From Bog-473 sp049513455 (lineage in GTDB: Bacteria; Actinomycetota; Acidimicrobiia; Acidimicrobiales; RAAP-2), in assembly GCA_049513455.1 (NCBI GenBank), contig JBEKWB010000004.1:1-64000 (forward strand): a stretch of 64,000 bases of DNA. Direction: 5' to 3'. Positions 52,784-61,130 of the stretch are shown here, piece after piece. The translations under genes were made by a program, and so were the position numbers. The first letter of the stretch is position 1, and every line of letters starts with the position of its first letter. A model generated the notes under the pieces. It was not told the origin of the DNA, did no database searches, and was given only the letters and a program-made list of their open reading frames with translations.

Positions 52784-53335
52784 TTACGTGCGCATGACCA
52801 TACGTGGACGGATCCCCTCGGCGATCTCGTCCCGACGGGGGTTGCCCTTGTCCCGCGTGGAGAGAATGGGGTCGGTCAACCCCCAGTCGGCGGCCACCAC
52901 GGGATCGTCCCAGGCTAAGCCGAGCTCGTCGGAGTCGTTGTAGTAGCTGTCGACCAGGTACCACAAAAGAAGGTCGGTCAATGCGGCGAAACCGTGGGCG
53001 ACGCCGGGGGGGATGAACAACCCCTGGTCGACGTCCCCATCGAGATCGATGAGCTCGGTGGCACCGTCGGTCGGAGAGCCCTGGCGGAGGTCGTGCAGCA
53101 CGACTCGAGCCCGGCCGCGCAGGAGATACCAGTAGTCGGCCTGGTGCAGGTGGTAGTGCAGTCCCACCACGGCGCCCGCCTGCTTCTCGGACCGGTTGCC
53201 CTGCACCATCTCCCGCCCGAGGGGGAACCAGCTGCGGCGGTACGTCTCGACGAAACGCCCTCTTTCGTCACCGTGGACATCGGGACGGACGAGCACCACA
53301 TCATCGATGGTCGAGGACGCGATCAGTTCGGGCAT
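52784..53335 (-). CDS. dTDP-4-dehydrorhamnose 3,5-epimerase-like (RmlC)
   Basis: 183-aa cupin of the RmlC family, which epimerises the 4-keto-6-deoxy sugar in dTDP-rhamnose synthesis. DVHGDERGRFVETYRRSW, the catalytic His in GLHYHLHQADYW, DLDGDVDQGLFIPPGVAHGF and the C-terminal LVDSYYNDSDELGLAW follow the family pattern. ATG 53335 is chosen because the frame further upstream is antisense. No rmlABD genes are nearby, so it may act on another sugar; gmd is 39 kb away. Confidence 0.87.
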   Translation of the reverse strand: MPELIASSTIDDVVLVRPDVHGDERGRFVETYRRSWFPLGREMVQGNRSEKQAGAVVGLHYHLHQADYWYLLRGRARVVLHDLRQGSPTDGATELIDLDGDVDQGLFIPPGVAHGFAALTDLLLWYLVDSYYNDSDELGLAWDDPVVAADWGLTDPILSTRDKGNPRRDEIAEGIRPRMVMRT

Positions 53336-53361
53336 CGGCGGAACGGTAGCAGTGGGGCCGT

Positions 53362-53838
53362 TCAGGCCTCGAATCGCCCGAAGCCTGAACGGTAGAAGAT
53401 CAGGGGCAACCCCTTCCCGATCTCCATGTCCACCACGTGGCCCGTCACGAGCTCGTGGTCGCCCCCTTCGTAAATCGCCCCCAGGGTGCACTCCACGGTG
53501 GCCAGGGACCCGTCGATCAGGGGGGAGCCGGTCACGCCGGGTGTCCAGTCGACCCCGTCGAATTTGTTGCCGCCCGACACGGCGAAGGCACGGCACACGG
53601 CCTCCTGGTGCTCCCCCAGGATGTTGACGCAGAAGGATCCGGCCCGCGCGATCCGCGGCCAGCTGGTGGAGCTCTTCGCCGGCGCCAGGATCACCATGGG
53701 TGGATCCAGCGAGAGAGCGGCAAAGGACTGGCAGGAGAAGCCGACCGGCTCCCCCTCGTCGGTCGCCGTCACAATGGTGATCCCGGTGGCGAAGTGGCCG
53801 AGGACCTCGCGGAACCGGGCTTGATCGAAACCCGACAT
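53362..53838 (-). CDS. Flavin reductase-like FMN-binding protein
   Basis: 158-aa DIM6/NTAB-family protein, usually the NAD(P)H:flavin oxidoreductase of two-component monooxygenases. FREVLGHFATGITIVTATDE, FSCQSFAALSLDPPMVILA and CVNILGEHQEAVCRAFA are family signatures. No monooxygenase partner is visible in the window. Its start abuts the stop of the MBL gene (no gap), so the two are co-transcribed. Confidence 0.9.
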   Translation of the reverse strand: MSGFDQARFREVLGHFATGITIVTATDEGEPVGFSCQSFAALSLDPPMVILAPAKSSTSWPRIARAGSFCVNILGEHQEAVCRAFAVSGGNKFDGVDWTPGVTGSPLIDGSLATVECTLGAIYEGGDHELVTGHVVDMEIGKGLPLIFYRSGFGRFEA

Positions 53839-54693
53839 CTACACCCGGCCGAGGTCGACGGACTGGCCCTCGTGCGCCGACGACACGTCTTCGATGCCCT
53901 CGGCCTCGGGAAGGCGCCTCGCCTGGGTCAAGATGCGATCCAGTTCACGGTCGTTGTGCGAGGGGTCGTGATGGGTCAACAGGAGCTTCTTGGCGTGGGC
54001 CTCCGCCGCCACATGGACGGCGAAGGCAGCGGTCGAGTGGCCCCAGTCCGCCTTGGTGGAGAACTCGTCCTCGGTGTACTGGCCGTCGTGCATCAGAAGG
54101 TCGACGTCGTGGCACAGTTCGAGGACGGCGTCGGAAATGGTGCGACGGTCGAGCGGCGCCTGGTGGTCCGGCAGGTAGGCCATGGACCGGCCCTCGGCCT
54201 CGATGCGATAGCCGAGCGTGTTGCCGCTATGGGGAATCGATCGCGCCATCACCTTGGCGGAGCCGATGGAGAAGTCCTCGTCCCAGGTGTCGATCGTGAT
54301 CAGCTCGCCCCGGAACTCGTCCATGTGGATGGGGAAGACGGGGGGCTCCACTGCGGCGTGCAGCGCATCCTTCAAGCTCCCTTTGGGCTGGGCGGGCCCG
54401 TGCAGGGTCAGCCGGGCCCCGGGGTCGTGAAGGGGGCCGAAGAAGGGCAGGCCGAGAATGTGGTCGAAATGGAGATGGGTCAAGAGGGCCGTCGCACGCA
54501 GAGGGGCCCCGACGGCCCTCGCCTCCTTGAGCAGCACATCGCCCAAGGCGCGCGCCCCCGTGCCCATGTCGACGATGAGGGGCTCGTCCCCCTCGATGTC
54601 GATCACGAGGCATGAGGTGTTCCCCCCGTATCGCCGGTAGCGATCCCCCGAACACGGACAAGACCCCCGGACGCCATAGAACGTCACGTTCAC
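53839..54693 (-). CDS. MBL-fold metallo-hydrolase (second type)
   Basis: 284-aa metallo-beta-lactamase fold protein. VTFYGVRGSCPCSG at the N-terminus, TALLTHLHFDHILGLPFFG (THxHxDH), IPHSGNTLGYRIEAE, YLPDHQAPLD and HDGQYTEDEFSTKADWGHS with the later metal ligands. This resembles the RNase Z/cyclic-nucleotide-phosphodiesterase-like group, often annotated as a response-type hydrolase; substrate unknown. It is directly upstream of flavin reductase. Confidence 0.85.
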   Translation of the reverse strand: MNVTFYGVRGSCPCSGDRYRRYGGNTSCLVIDIEGDEPLIVDMGTGARALGDVLLKEARAVGAPLRATALLTHLHFDHILGLPFFGPLHDPGARLTLHGPAQPKGSLKDALHAAVEPPVFPIHMDEFRGELITIDTWDEDFSIGSAKVMARSIPHSGNTLGYRIEAEGRSMAYLPDHQAPLDRRTISDAVLELCHDVDLLMHDGQYTEDEFSTKADWGHSTAAFAVHVAAEAHAKKLLLTHHDPSHNDRELDRILTQARRLPEAEGIEDVSSAHEGQSVDLGRV

Positions 54694-54722
54694 CGCTCCG
54701 ACGATACCCGTGCCAGGGGCGG

Positions 54723-54728
54723 TACGTT
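54723..54728 (+). promoter_or_regulatory. -10-like hexamer of the hydrolase gene
   Basis: TACGTT ends eight bases before ATG 54737. Leaderless-type spacing. Confidence 0.35.
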
Positions 54729-54736
54729 AAGTCGCT

Positions 54737-55606
54737 ATGGAACAACGGGTCGTGACGGCCAACGGGGTGCAGTTCTCGTACTTCGAGTCGGGACCGGCCG
54801 AAGGGCCGCTCGCCCTATGCCTCCATGGCTTTCCCGACACCGCCTACACGTGGCGGTTCCTGCTCCCGGAACTGGCGGCGGCCGGGTTCCATGCCGTCGC
54901 GCCGTTCCTGCGGGGCTACGCCCCCACCGCGATCCCATCCGACGGCCGTTACCAGATCGGCGCCCTGGCCCGTGACGCCAATTCGCTCCACGCGGCACTC
55001 GGGGGCACCGACGATGCCGTCATCATCGGCCACGACTGGGGCGCGCTGACCGCCTACGCCGCCGTGGCCCACCAGCCGGACCGCTGGCGGCGTGCCGTCA
55101 CTGCGGCCGTCCCGCCCACCGCCTCCATCGGCATGTCGCTCTTCACCTATGCCCAGCTGCAGCGGAGCTGGTACATGTTCTTCTTCCTCTCCCCCATGGC
55201 TGAGATCGCGCTGCCCCTCGACGACTACGCCTTCATCGACGGCCTCTGGGCCGACTGGTCACCGGGATACGAGGCGAGCTTCGACCTCGCCCGCGTCAAG
55301 GAGTCCATCGGCGACCCCGAGCACATTGCCGCTGCCATCGGCTACTACCGGGCCGTCTACGACCCCGCACTCCAAGATCCCGAGCTGGCCGACGAGCAGA
55401 ACGCCGCCTTGGCCCCCACGCCCAAGCCGACGCTGTACCTGCACGGTCGCAACGACGGGTGCATGCTGCTCGGCTCCATCGGCAACCCCCTCGACTTCAT
55501 GGCCGAGGGATCGCAGATGGTGGTGATCGACGAGGCCGGCCACTTCATGAACGTCGAGCAACCAGACGTGGTGAACCGCCACATTGTGGAGTTCCTCGCT
55601 CCGTAG
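54737..55606 (+). CDS. Alpha/beta hydrolase with Asp nucleophile (epoxide hydrolase/dehalogenase-like)
   Basis: 289-aa alpha/beta hydrolase. The nucleophile elbow GHDWGALTAYA has Asp, as in epoxide hydrolases and haloalkane dehalogenases, and HGFPDTAYTWRFLLP carries the oxyanion-hole HG. The catalytic His is in DEAGHFMNVEQP. Substrate cannot be told from sequence. ATG 54737 is preceded by a TACGTT box. Confidence 0.88.
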   Translation: MEQRVVTANGVQFSYFESGPAEGPLALCLHGFPDTAYTWRFLLPELAAAGFHAVAPFLRGYAPTAIPSDGRYQIGALARDANSLHAALGGTDDAVIIGHDWGALTAYAAVAHQPDRWRRAVTAAVPPTASIGMSLFTYAQLQRSWYMFFFLSPMAEIALPLDDYAFIDGLWADWSPGYEASFDLARVKESIGDPEHIAAAIGYYRAVYDPALQDPELADEQNAALAPTPKPTLYLHGRNDGCMLLGSIGNPLDFMAEGSQMVVIDEAGHFMNVEQPDVVNRHIVEFLAP

Positions 55607-55632
55607 CGACCGCGGCGAAGGCACCCCGCGCC

Positions 55633-56481
55633 TCATCGCAGTCGCAGCATCGCCGGCTGGCCGTCGGCCCACTCGGCAAACCCCTCGGCCACCAGCGACA
55701 CCGTGATCCGCTCGGCCCGGGGCACGTCGTCGGGCCACCCGCAGGCAGAGGCCAGCATCTCCTCGGACACCGCACCCTGGCGCAAGGCCTGGACGAGGCG
55801 GCCCCGACCTTGGCGGTCCGATCCGACGAATGGTGCCTGGGGGCGCACCGAGGGGCTGGCTCGCCACGGGTCAGGTGCGGACAGCCCTTCCCGCTTCCAT
55901 CGGCACTGGTGGCGCAGGGGGCAGAGACCACACGCCGGGGCGGCCGCCGTGCAGACCGTGGCCCCGAGGTCGAACATGGACTGGTTGAACTCCCACGAGC
56001 GCCCGGCCGGCAACAGGCGATCGGCCAGGGACTGGGCCTGGTGCAGCGTCAAACCTGCTCCCGCCACACCCCGCGACAGGACGCGGACCACGTTGGTGTC
56101 GACGGTCGCCACATCAGCCTCGAACGCGAACGAGAGCACCGCCCGCGCCGTGTAGGCGCCGATGCCGGGCAGGGCTCGCAGGGAGCTCTCGTCGGCGGGA
56201 ACCGCGCCGCCGTGCTCGTCTGCGATGGCCGACGCGGCCCGATGCAGATTGAGCGCCCGGCGGTTGTACCCCAGACCCGACCAGAGTCGCACCACGTCGC
56301 CGGGCCGGGCCCGGGCGCAGTCGATGACACGGGGGAACGCATCGAGAAACACCGTGTAGTAGCCGATGACCCGGTCCACCTGGGTCTGCTGCAACATCAC
56401 CTCGCTGACCAGCACCCGCCACGGGTCGCGCGTGGCGCGCCACGGAAGGTCGCGCCGGTGGGCGGCACCCCAGTCCAGCAC
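55633..56481 (-). CDS. mutY: A/G-specific adenine DNA glycosylase MutY
   Basis: Removes adenine opposite 8-oxoguanine. AHRRDLPWRATRDPWRVL, SEVMLQQTQVDRV, LPGIGAYTARAVLSFAF (HhH), VATVDTNVVRVLSR and the [4Fe-4S] loop CTAAAPACGLCPLRHQC with spacing 6-2-5 are all present. 282 aa without the C-terminal NUDIX-like domain, as common in actinobacteria. GTG 56481 gives the shortest sensible N-terminus; the frame extends upstream without a start codon of its own. It is the last gene of an apparent minus-strand cluster with maoC. Confidence 0.92.
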   Translation of the reverse strand: MLDWGAAHRRDLPWRATRDPWRVLVSEVMLQQTQVDRVIGYYTVFLDAFPRVIDCARARPGDVVRLWSGLGYNRRALNLHRAASAIADEHGGAVPADESSLRALPGIGAYTARAVLSFAFEADVATVDTNVVRVLSRGVAGAGLTLHQAQSLADRLLPAGRSWEFNQSMFDLGATVCTAAAPACGLCPLRHQCRWKREGLSAPDPWRASPSVRPQAPFVGSDRQGRGRLVQALRQGAVSEEMLASACGWPDDVPRAERITVSLVAEGFAEWADGQPAMLRLR

Positions 56482-56521
56482 ACGACCCTGGAAACGCCGG
56501 ACCCTGGCCGCCGACGGCGAC

Positions 56522-57034
56522 TCAGTCCCAGGCGTCGTCGGCGTAGGGGCGCCGGCGCGCCGGTGCGTAGGCCCGCTTCCACACCATGAGCTTGCGCCGG
56601 AAGTAGCAGACCTCCTCGCCCCTTTGATTGAACGCCTTGGTCTCGACGGTCACGATGCCCCGGTCGTCCTTGGACTTCGAGGGCGTGGCGTCGAGCACCC
56701 GTGTCTCGGCATAGATCGTGTCGCCGTGAAAGGTCGGCGAGCGGTGGAGGAGGGATTCGACCTCCAGGTTGGCGATGCACGATCCGCTCACGTCGGGCAC
56801 GCTCATGCCGAGGGCGAGGGAGTAGACGAGGTTGCCCACGACGACGTTCTTGCCCTGCACCGTCTCGTGCTCGGCGAACCACGCATTGGTGTGCAGCGGG
56901 TGATGGTTCATGGTGATCATGCAGAAGAGGTGGTCGTCGGCCTCGGTCACCGTCTTACCGGGCCAGTGCCGATAGATATCACCGGGCACGAAATCCTCGA
57001 GGTACCGCCCGAACGGGCGGTCGTAAATCGTCAT
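56522..57034 (-). CDS. MaoC-like dehydratase, probable mesaconyl-CoA hydratase
   Basis: 170-aa hot-dog-fold dehydratase. FCMITMNHHPLHTNAWFAEH and GKNVVVGNLVYSLALGMSVP, with ANLEVESLLHRSPTFHGDT, match the actinobacterial MaoC subfamily that accompanies ethylmalonyl-CoA pathway genes and is thought to hydrate mesaconyl-CoA. The canonical hydratase-2 Asp is replaced by Asn-His in the NHHPLH segment, as in that subfamily. It lies 1.4 kb from mcd and 3 kb from the CitE-like lyase. Role assigned by family and context. Confidence 0.75.
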   Translation of the reverse strand: MTIYDRPFGRYLEDFVPGDIYRHWPGKTVTEADDHLFCMITMNHHPLHTNAWFAEHETVQGKNVVVGNLVYSLALGMSVPDVSGSCIANLEVESLLHRSPTFHGDTIYAETRVLDATPSKSKDDRGIVTVETKAFNQRGEEVCYFRRKLMVWKRAYAPARRRPYADDAWD

Positions 57035-57071
57035 GGCTGCGTCGCTCGCAAAATTCGGCCGGCGGTGCGCG

Positions 57072-57506
57072 TTATTCCGACGACGCCTGGCGAGGCCGCG
57101 TCGTGAACCCCAGCGATGCCCCGGGAAGCGAGTCGCCGTCGATGGTCAGGCGCCAGGCGAACCGGGTGGCGGGGGCGAGGGGGATCGGGCCCAGGTTCAC
57201 CGCCAGCGCGACATCGATCGGCGAGCCCTCGGGGATCTCGGGGGGTTGGCTGACGGTGAACTCGCCCCGGACCTCGACGGGCTGCGTGCCGTCCGGTGTC
57301 TCCATGAACACGGGCCGACCGTCGGCGTCCTCGAGGAAGAGCTCCCAGTGGTGTGACGTCTCGGCTTCGTGCCAGTCGACATCGATCTTCAGGGCGACCG
57401 CGGAGGGGACCGGATCGGGGCCGGTCATGCTCCACCCTCCCCCGAGGATGTAGAGCTTTCCGTCCGACACCTGGGCGGCATCGCAGAGCAACATGGTCAC
57501 CTTCAC
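57072..57506 (-). CDS. DUF6941-like hypothetical protein
   Basis: 144-aa protein of a widespread uncharacterised actinobacterial family: VKVTMLLCDAAQVSDGKLYI, LGGGWSMTGPDPVPSAVALK, WHWELF-type strand (HHWELFLEDADGRPV) and a C-terminal beta-rich half. It looks like an all-beta fold. GTG 57506 is preceded by TAACCT (57514-57519, minus strand) with seven bases between, suggesting a leaderless mRNA. Function unknown; it is upstream of maoC and mutY on the same strand. Confidence 0.7.
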   Translation of the reverse strand: MKVTMLLCDAAQVSDGKLYILGGGWSMTGPDPVPSAVALKIDVDWHEAETSHHWELFLEDADGRPVFMETPDGTQPVEVRGEFTVSQPPEIPEGSPIDVALAVNLGPIPLAPATRFAWRLTIDGDSLPGASLGFTTRPRQASSE

Positions 57507-57513
57507 GGGAAGC

Positions 57514-57519
57514 AGGTTA
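57514..57519 (-). promoter_or_regulatory. -10-like hexamer of the DUF6941-like gene
   Basis: TAACCT on the minus strand, seven bases before GTG 57506. Confidence 0.4.
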
Positions 57520-57657
57520 TCGGTCGCACGGGTCAGCCCACGACTGGCGCCGGATCCTCCCGGCATACAGGGACACGGCGGCGCCCGGATCTCCCCGCCG
57601 TGTGCACCGTGTGCACGTGTCGACCCTGTCGGCGGGATGCCGGTGCGGCGCCGGCCG

Positions 57658-57663
57658 TAGAGT
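57658..57663 (+). promoter_or_regulatory. -10-like hexamer of the methyltransferase gene
   Basis: TAGAGT, eight bases before ATG 57672; the same hexamer precedes the glycosyltransferase at 14630. Confidence 0.4.
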
Positions 57664-57671
57664 GCAGAGCC

Positions 57672-58373
57672 ATGAACGCACGAGCCGGACGGGCCTCTGC
57701 CGTGAGCGAGCTGACGGGTTTGCGCGACGACGTCTATCGCCGGCCGCTGGTGACCGCATTGAACCGTCTCGGCCTGGGACCGGGCTGGCGCTGTCTCGAC
57801 GTCGGCGCCGGAGGGGGCGACGTCTCGGTGGCACTGGCCGAAATGGTCGGGCGCGACGGGCGCGTCTACGCCGTGGACAGCGATCCGCGCTCGCGTGACG
57901 AGGTCGCCCACAGTGCGGCCGCCCACACCCAGGTCATCGCCCTGACCCAGGCCGGAGAGGACCTGATCCTCCCCGAAAAGGTCGACCTGGCGTTCTGCCG
58001 CTTCCTGTTGCTCCATGTCCTTGACCCCGCCGTCGTGGTGCGACGCATGGCCGCCGTGGTCAAGCCGGGTTCCTGGGTCGTGGCCCAGGAACCGATCACC
58101 TCGGCCGGCCGTATCGACGGCCACCCGATGTCGATGCCCGATGCCCGCCACCCCGACGTCGGGGCGATCCTCCCTGCGCTGGTCCGCGATGCCGGGCTCG
58201 AGGTCATCGACGCCTGGGCCGAGGCACCGGCAGGCGTCGGTCCGGGCGCGGTGGCGCGTTATCTCGAGTCGTTGACGGGGGTGGACCCGGGCGACGATCC
58301 GGTGGTGCTGCCCCCGCTGGTGACGGTCATCGGGCGCCGTTCCCCAGATGGGCGCCCCGAACGTAGCCAGTAG
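57672..58373 (+). CDS. Class I SAM-dependent methyltransferase
   Basis: 233-aa methyltransferase with LDVGAGGGDVSVALAEMVG (motif I), VYAVDSDPRSRDEV (acidic loop) and DLAFCRFLLLHVLDP (motif post-I region). No specific substrate can be inferred. The next gene, mcd, starts ten bases after its stop, so the two are probably co-transcribed, although an ethylmalonyl-CoA pathway methyltransferase is not known. Confidence 0.85.
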   Translation: MNARAGRASAVSELTGLRDDVYRRPLVTALNRLGLGPGWRCLDVGAGGGDVSVALAEMVGRDGRVYAVDSDPRSRDEVAHSAAAHTQVIALTQAGEDLILPEKVDLAFCRFLLLHVLDPAVVVRRMAAVVKPGSWVVAQEPITSAGRIDGHPMSMPDARHPDVGAILPALVRDAGLEVIDAWAEAPAGVGPGAVARYLESLTGVDPGDDPVVLPPLVTVIGRRSPDGRPERSQ

Positions 58374-58383
58374 GGTCGGGCCC

Positions 58384-59988
58384 ATGACGCAGTCCACATC
58401 CCCCGGCCTGGCCGCCGCGGCTGACGCCGTCGAACTGGCACAACATCTGGTCGATTCGAGTTGCGCGGCCATCCGCGCCAACGGCGGCGTGGACGCCAAT
58501 CAAGTCGTCGCCTACGACGTGGCCCACGCGGCCGCCGCAGTTGCCACCGCACGCGCCAGCCTCACCTACGGCGCCCTCGGTGACACCGAGGAGCTCCTGG
58601 CCACTGCGTTCGTGGCCGACGTCGTGGCCGATCTGATCGGTCGGGTGGCGGGCCGGGAAGCGGACTGGGGCGTGGAGGCCGGATGGAGCGCCCCCGCCGC
58701 CGACTTCTTGGCCGCCCGCCGGGATCCGGTCGCCCTGGCGGCCCTGGCGGGGGTCGAGGGCCCGCGCCACCTGGGGAGTGACTTCGAGCTCGTCCGCGAG
58801 ACGTTCCACCGTTTCGCCGAGGAGAAGGTGCGCCCCCACGCCGAGCACGTCCACCGCACCAACGGCGACATCCCCGAGGAGATCATCACCGGCCTGGCCG
58901 AACTGGGTGGCTTCGGGCTGTCCGTCCCCGAGGCCTATGACGGCTTCGCCACCGGCGGGGAGAGCGACTACATGGGCATGGTCGTCGCCACCGAGGAATT
59001 GAGCTGGGGATCGCTCGGCATCGGCGGCTCCCTGATCACCCGGCCCGAGATTCTCACCCGGGCCCTGGTCTACGGCGGCACCGAGGAGCAGAAGAAGCAG
59101 TGGCTGCCCAAGCTGGCCTCAGCGGAAGTGCTGGCGGCTGTCGCGGTCACCGAGCCCGACTTCGGTTCGGATGTCGCCGGCATCGTCACCTCGGCCACCC
59201 CGACCGACGGGGGGTGGCTCATCAACGGGGTCAAGACCTGGTGCACCTTTGCGGCCCGGGCCGACGTGCTCATGCTGCTGGCCCGCACCGATCCGGACCG
59301 TTCCCTGTCCCATCGCGGGCTCTCCCTGTTCACAGTGGAGAAGCCCCGCGGCGACGGCCACGGCTTCGTGTTCGCGCAGGACCCCGGGGATCGACCCGCC
59401 GGCAGCGGAGCCGGCCGGCTCGAAGGGCGGCCCATCGACACAATCGGATACCGGGGCATGCACTCCTACGAGCTGTCCTTCGAGGACTGGTTCGTCCCCG
59501 ACGCCAACCTGGTCGGGGGGTCGGGCGGCCTGGGGAAGGGCTTCTATCTCCAGATGCAGGGTTTCGAGAACGGTCGACTGCAGACGGCGGCCCGCGCGCT
59601 CGGGATCATGCAGGCCGCCTACGAAGCCGCCTCCTCCTACGCCGCCAATCGCACGGTGTTCGGGTCGCCGATCGGCGACTATCAGCTCACCCGGGCCAAG
59701 CTGGGCCGGATGGCGGTGATCATTGCGGCCACCCGGCAGTCGTCGTACCACGTGGCGCGGCTGATGGCCCAGGGGGAGGGCACGCTGGAGGCTTCGATGC
59801 TCAAGGCGTACGTGTGCCGGGCGGCTGAGTGGGTCACCCGCGAGGCCATGCAGATCCACGGGGGCATGGGCTACGCGGAAGAGTTCCCGGTGAGCCGCTA
59901 CTTCGTCGATGCCCGGGTGCTGTCCATTTTCGAGGGCGCCGACGAGACGTTGGCCCTCAAGGTGATCGCCCGCCGTCTCATCGGATGA
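58384..59988 (+). CDS. mcd: (2S)-methylsuccinyl-CoA dehydrogenase
   Basis: 534-aa acyl-CoA dehydrogenase with the N-terminal extension (about 1-150) typical of Mcd: VVAYDVAHAAAAVATARASL, WGVEAGW. The core has HRTNGDIPEEIITGLAELGG, ITRPEILTRALVYGGTEEQK, NGVKTWCTFAARADVLMLLA and the catalytic-Glu motif SIFEGADETLAL. It oxidises (2S)-methylsuccinyl-CoA to mesaconyl-CoA in the ethylmalonyl-CoA pathway. The next gene (CitE-like lyase) converges three bases away and the MaoC hydratase is 1.4 kb upstream, together giving three consecutive steps. Confidence 0.9.
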   Translation: MTQSTSPGLAAAADAVELAQHLVDSSCAAIRANGGVDANQVVAYDVAHAAAAVATARASLTYGALGDTEELLATAFVADVVADLIGRVAGREADWGVEAGWSAPAADFLAARRDPVALAALAGVEGPRHLGSDFELVRETFHRFAEEKVRPHAEHVHRTNGDIPEEIITGLAELGGFGLSVPEAYDGFATGGESDYMGMVVATEELSWGSLGIGGSLITRPEILTRALVYGGTEEQKKQWLPKLASAEVLAAVAVTEPDFGSDVAGIVTSATPTDGGWLINGVKTWCTFAARADVLMLLARTDPDRSLSHRGLSLFTVEKPRGDGHGFVFAQDPGDRPAGSGAGRLEGRPIDTIGYRGMHSYELSFEDWFVPDANLVGGSGGLGKGFYLQMQGFENGRLQTAARALGIMQAAYEAASSYAANRTVFGSPIGDYQLTRAKLGRMAVIIAATRQSSYHVARLMAQGEGTLEASMLKAYVCRAAEWVTREAMQIHGGMGYAEEFPVSRYFVDARVLSIFEGADETLALKVIARRLIG

Positions 59989-59991
59989 GGG

Positions 59992-60930
59992 TCAGCCGGG
60001 GCTCCGGGTCAGTCCGGCCCGCTCACCGCGGCTCACGAACTTGATGGCCATTTTGCGGCTGGCCTCGTCGATCATCTCGTCGCCGAACATGACCGCTCCC
60101 TTCCGATCGCCCTCGGTGGCCTGCTGATAGGCGTCGAGGATGTCGAAGGCCCGGTCGAACTGCTCCTGGGTCGGCGAGTAGACCTCGTTGAGCACTCCCG
60201 CCTGGTCCGGCGTGAGTGCCCATTTCCCGTCGTAGCCCAGCATGCGGGAACGCAGGGAATATTGCCGCAGCGCGTCGAGCTCGCGCACCTTGAGGAAGGG
60301 GCCGTCGATCACCTGCAGCCCGTTGGCGCGGCCGGCCATGAGGATGCGGCTGAACACGTAGTGGAAATGGTCGCCGGGGTACTCGGGGATCTCGATGCCG
60401 CCGGTGAGCACCGGCATTTCGATGCTGGCGGCAAAATCGGCCGGTCCGAAGATGATCGCCTCCAATCGCGGCGAGGCCGCGCAGATCTCGTCGACGTTGA
60501 TGAGGCCCCGGGCCGTTTCGATCTGCGCCTCAATCCCGATGTGGCCGATCGGCAGGCCCGACTTCTTCTCCACCTGGGTGAGCAACAGGTCCAGGGCAAC
60601 CACCTCGGATGCCGACTGCACCTTGGGCAACATGATCTCGTCCAGCCGCTCTCCTGCGTTCCCGACCACTTCGATGACATCGCCATAGGTCCACTCGGTG
60701 TCCCACGCGTTGACCCGCACGCACAGGACGCGATCGTCCCAGGGCAGGTTCTTGATGGCGTCGACCACCTTGGGACGCGCGCTCTCCTTCTCCAATGGAG
60801 CAACCGCATCCTCCAGGTCGAGGAAGGTCATGTCCGCCGCAACGGCGGGTGCCTTGGCCAGGAATTTTTCGTTCGATCCCGGGGTGGAAAGACAGGACCG
60901 GCGAGGAAGATCACGCGAACGAGCTGACAT
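59992..60930 (-). CDS. CitE-type CoA lyase, probable malyl/beta-methylmalyl-CoA lyase
   Basis: 312-aa CitE-family lyase: RRSCLSTPGSNEKFLAKAPA, FLDLEDAVAP (metal-binding Glu/Asp), GIEAQIETARGL and FGPADFAASIEMP. By context it splits beta-methylmalyl-CoA into glyoxylate and propionyl-CoA, and/or malyl-CoA, the last steps of the ethylmalonyl-CoA pathway. The start ATG 60930 is used; a TTG at 60945 is possible. It converges with mcd. Confidence 0.85.
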   Translation of the reverse strand: MSARSRDLPRRSCLSTPGSNEKFLAKAPAVAADMTFLDLEDAVAPLEKESARPKVVDAIKNLPWDDRVLCVRVNAWDTEWTYGDVIEVVGNAGERLDEIMLPKVQSASEVVALDLLLTQVEKKSGLPIGHIGIEAQIETARGLINVDEICAASPRLEAIIFGPADFAASIEMPVLTGGIEIPEYPGDHFHYVFSRILMAGRANGLQVIDGPFLKVRELDALRQYSLRSRMLGYDGKWALTPDQAGVLNEVYSPTQEQFDRAFDILDAYQQATEGDRKGAVMFGDEMIDEASRKMAIKFVSRGERAGLTRSPG

Positions 60931-61042
60931 GCCCCATGGTAACAAACGCGATTCCCGCCCCTGCCGGGGCTACCCCTGCCCTCTTCCGGGGTGACCACCC
61001 GGTAATTCTTCAAAGCGACGGCACAAGGCTGTGACCAGGGTA

Positions 61043-61061
61043 TTCCTACCAGTAGTAGGAA
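61043..61061. promoter_or_regulatory. Palindrome upstream of the NlpC/P60 promoter
   Basis: TTCCTAC (61043-61049) and GTAGGAA (61055-61061) are exact complements around CAGTA. The element ends 30 bases before a -35, so it could be an operator or, if transcribed from upstream, a hairpin. Confidence 0.55.
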
Positions 61062-61090
61062 CACGAACGACCACCCAACATGCGTTCGGC

Positions 61091-61119
61091 TTGAAACTTG
61101 CCGCCACCGGAACTAAACC
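61091..61119 (+). promoter_or_regulatory. Sigma-70-type promoter of the NlpC/P60 gene
   Basis: TTGAAA (61091-61096) and TAAACC (61114-61119) are spaced exactly 17 bases apart. The latter lies 11 bases before the chosen GTG start. This is the best-formed promoter in the window. The upstream gap (60931-61090) shows no recognisable riboswitch. Confidence 0.6.
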
Positions 61120-61130
61120 TATGCGCCATC

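Noticed and set aside
52549..52797. 82-codon plus-strand frame in the gap before RmlC
   Set aside because: No recognisable motif, Arg/Ala/Pro-rich composition expected by chance at this GC content, and overlap with the RmlC end.
60946..61090. c-di-AMP (ydaO) riboswitch upstream of the NlpC/P60 gene
   Set aside because: Such a switch is common before cell-wall hydrolases in actinobacteria, but its conserved sequence elements could not be recognised here.
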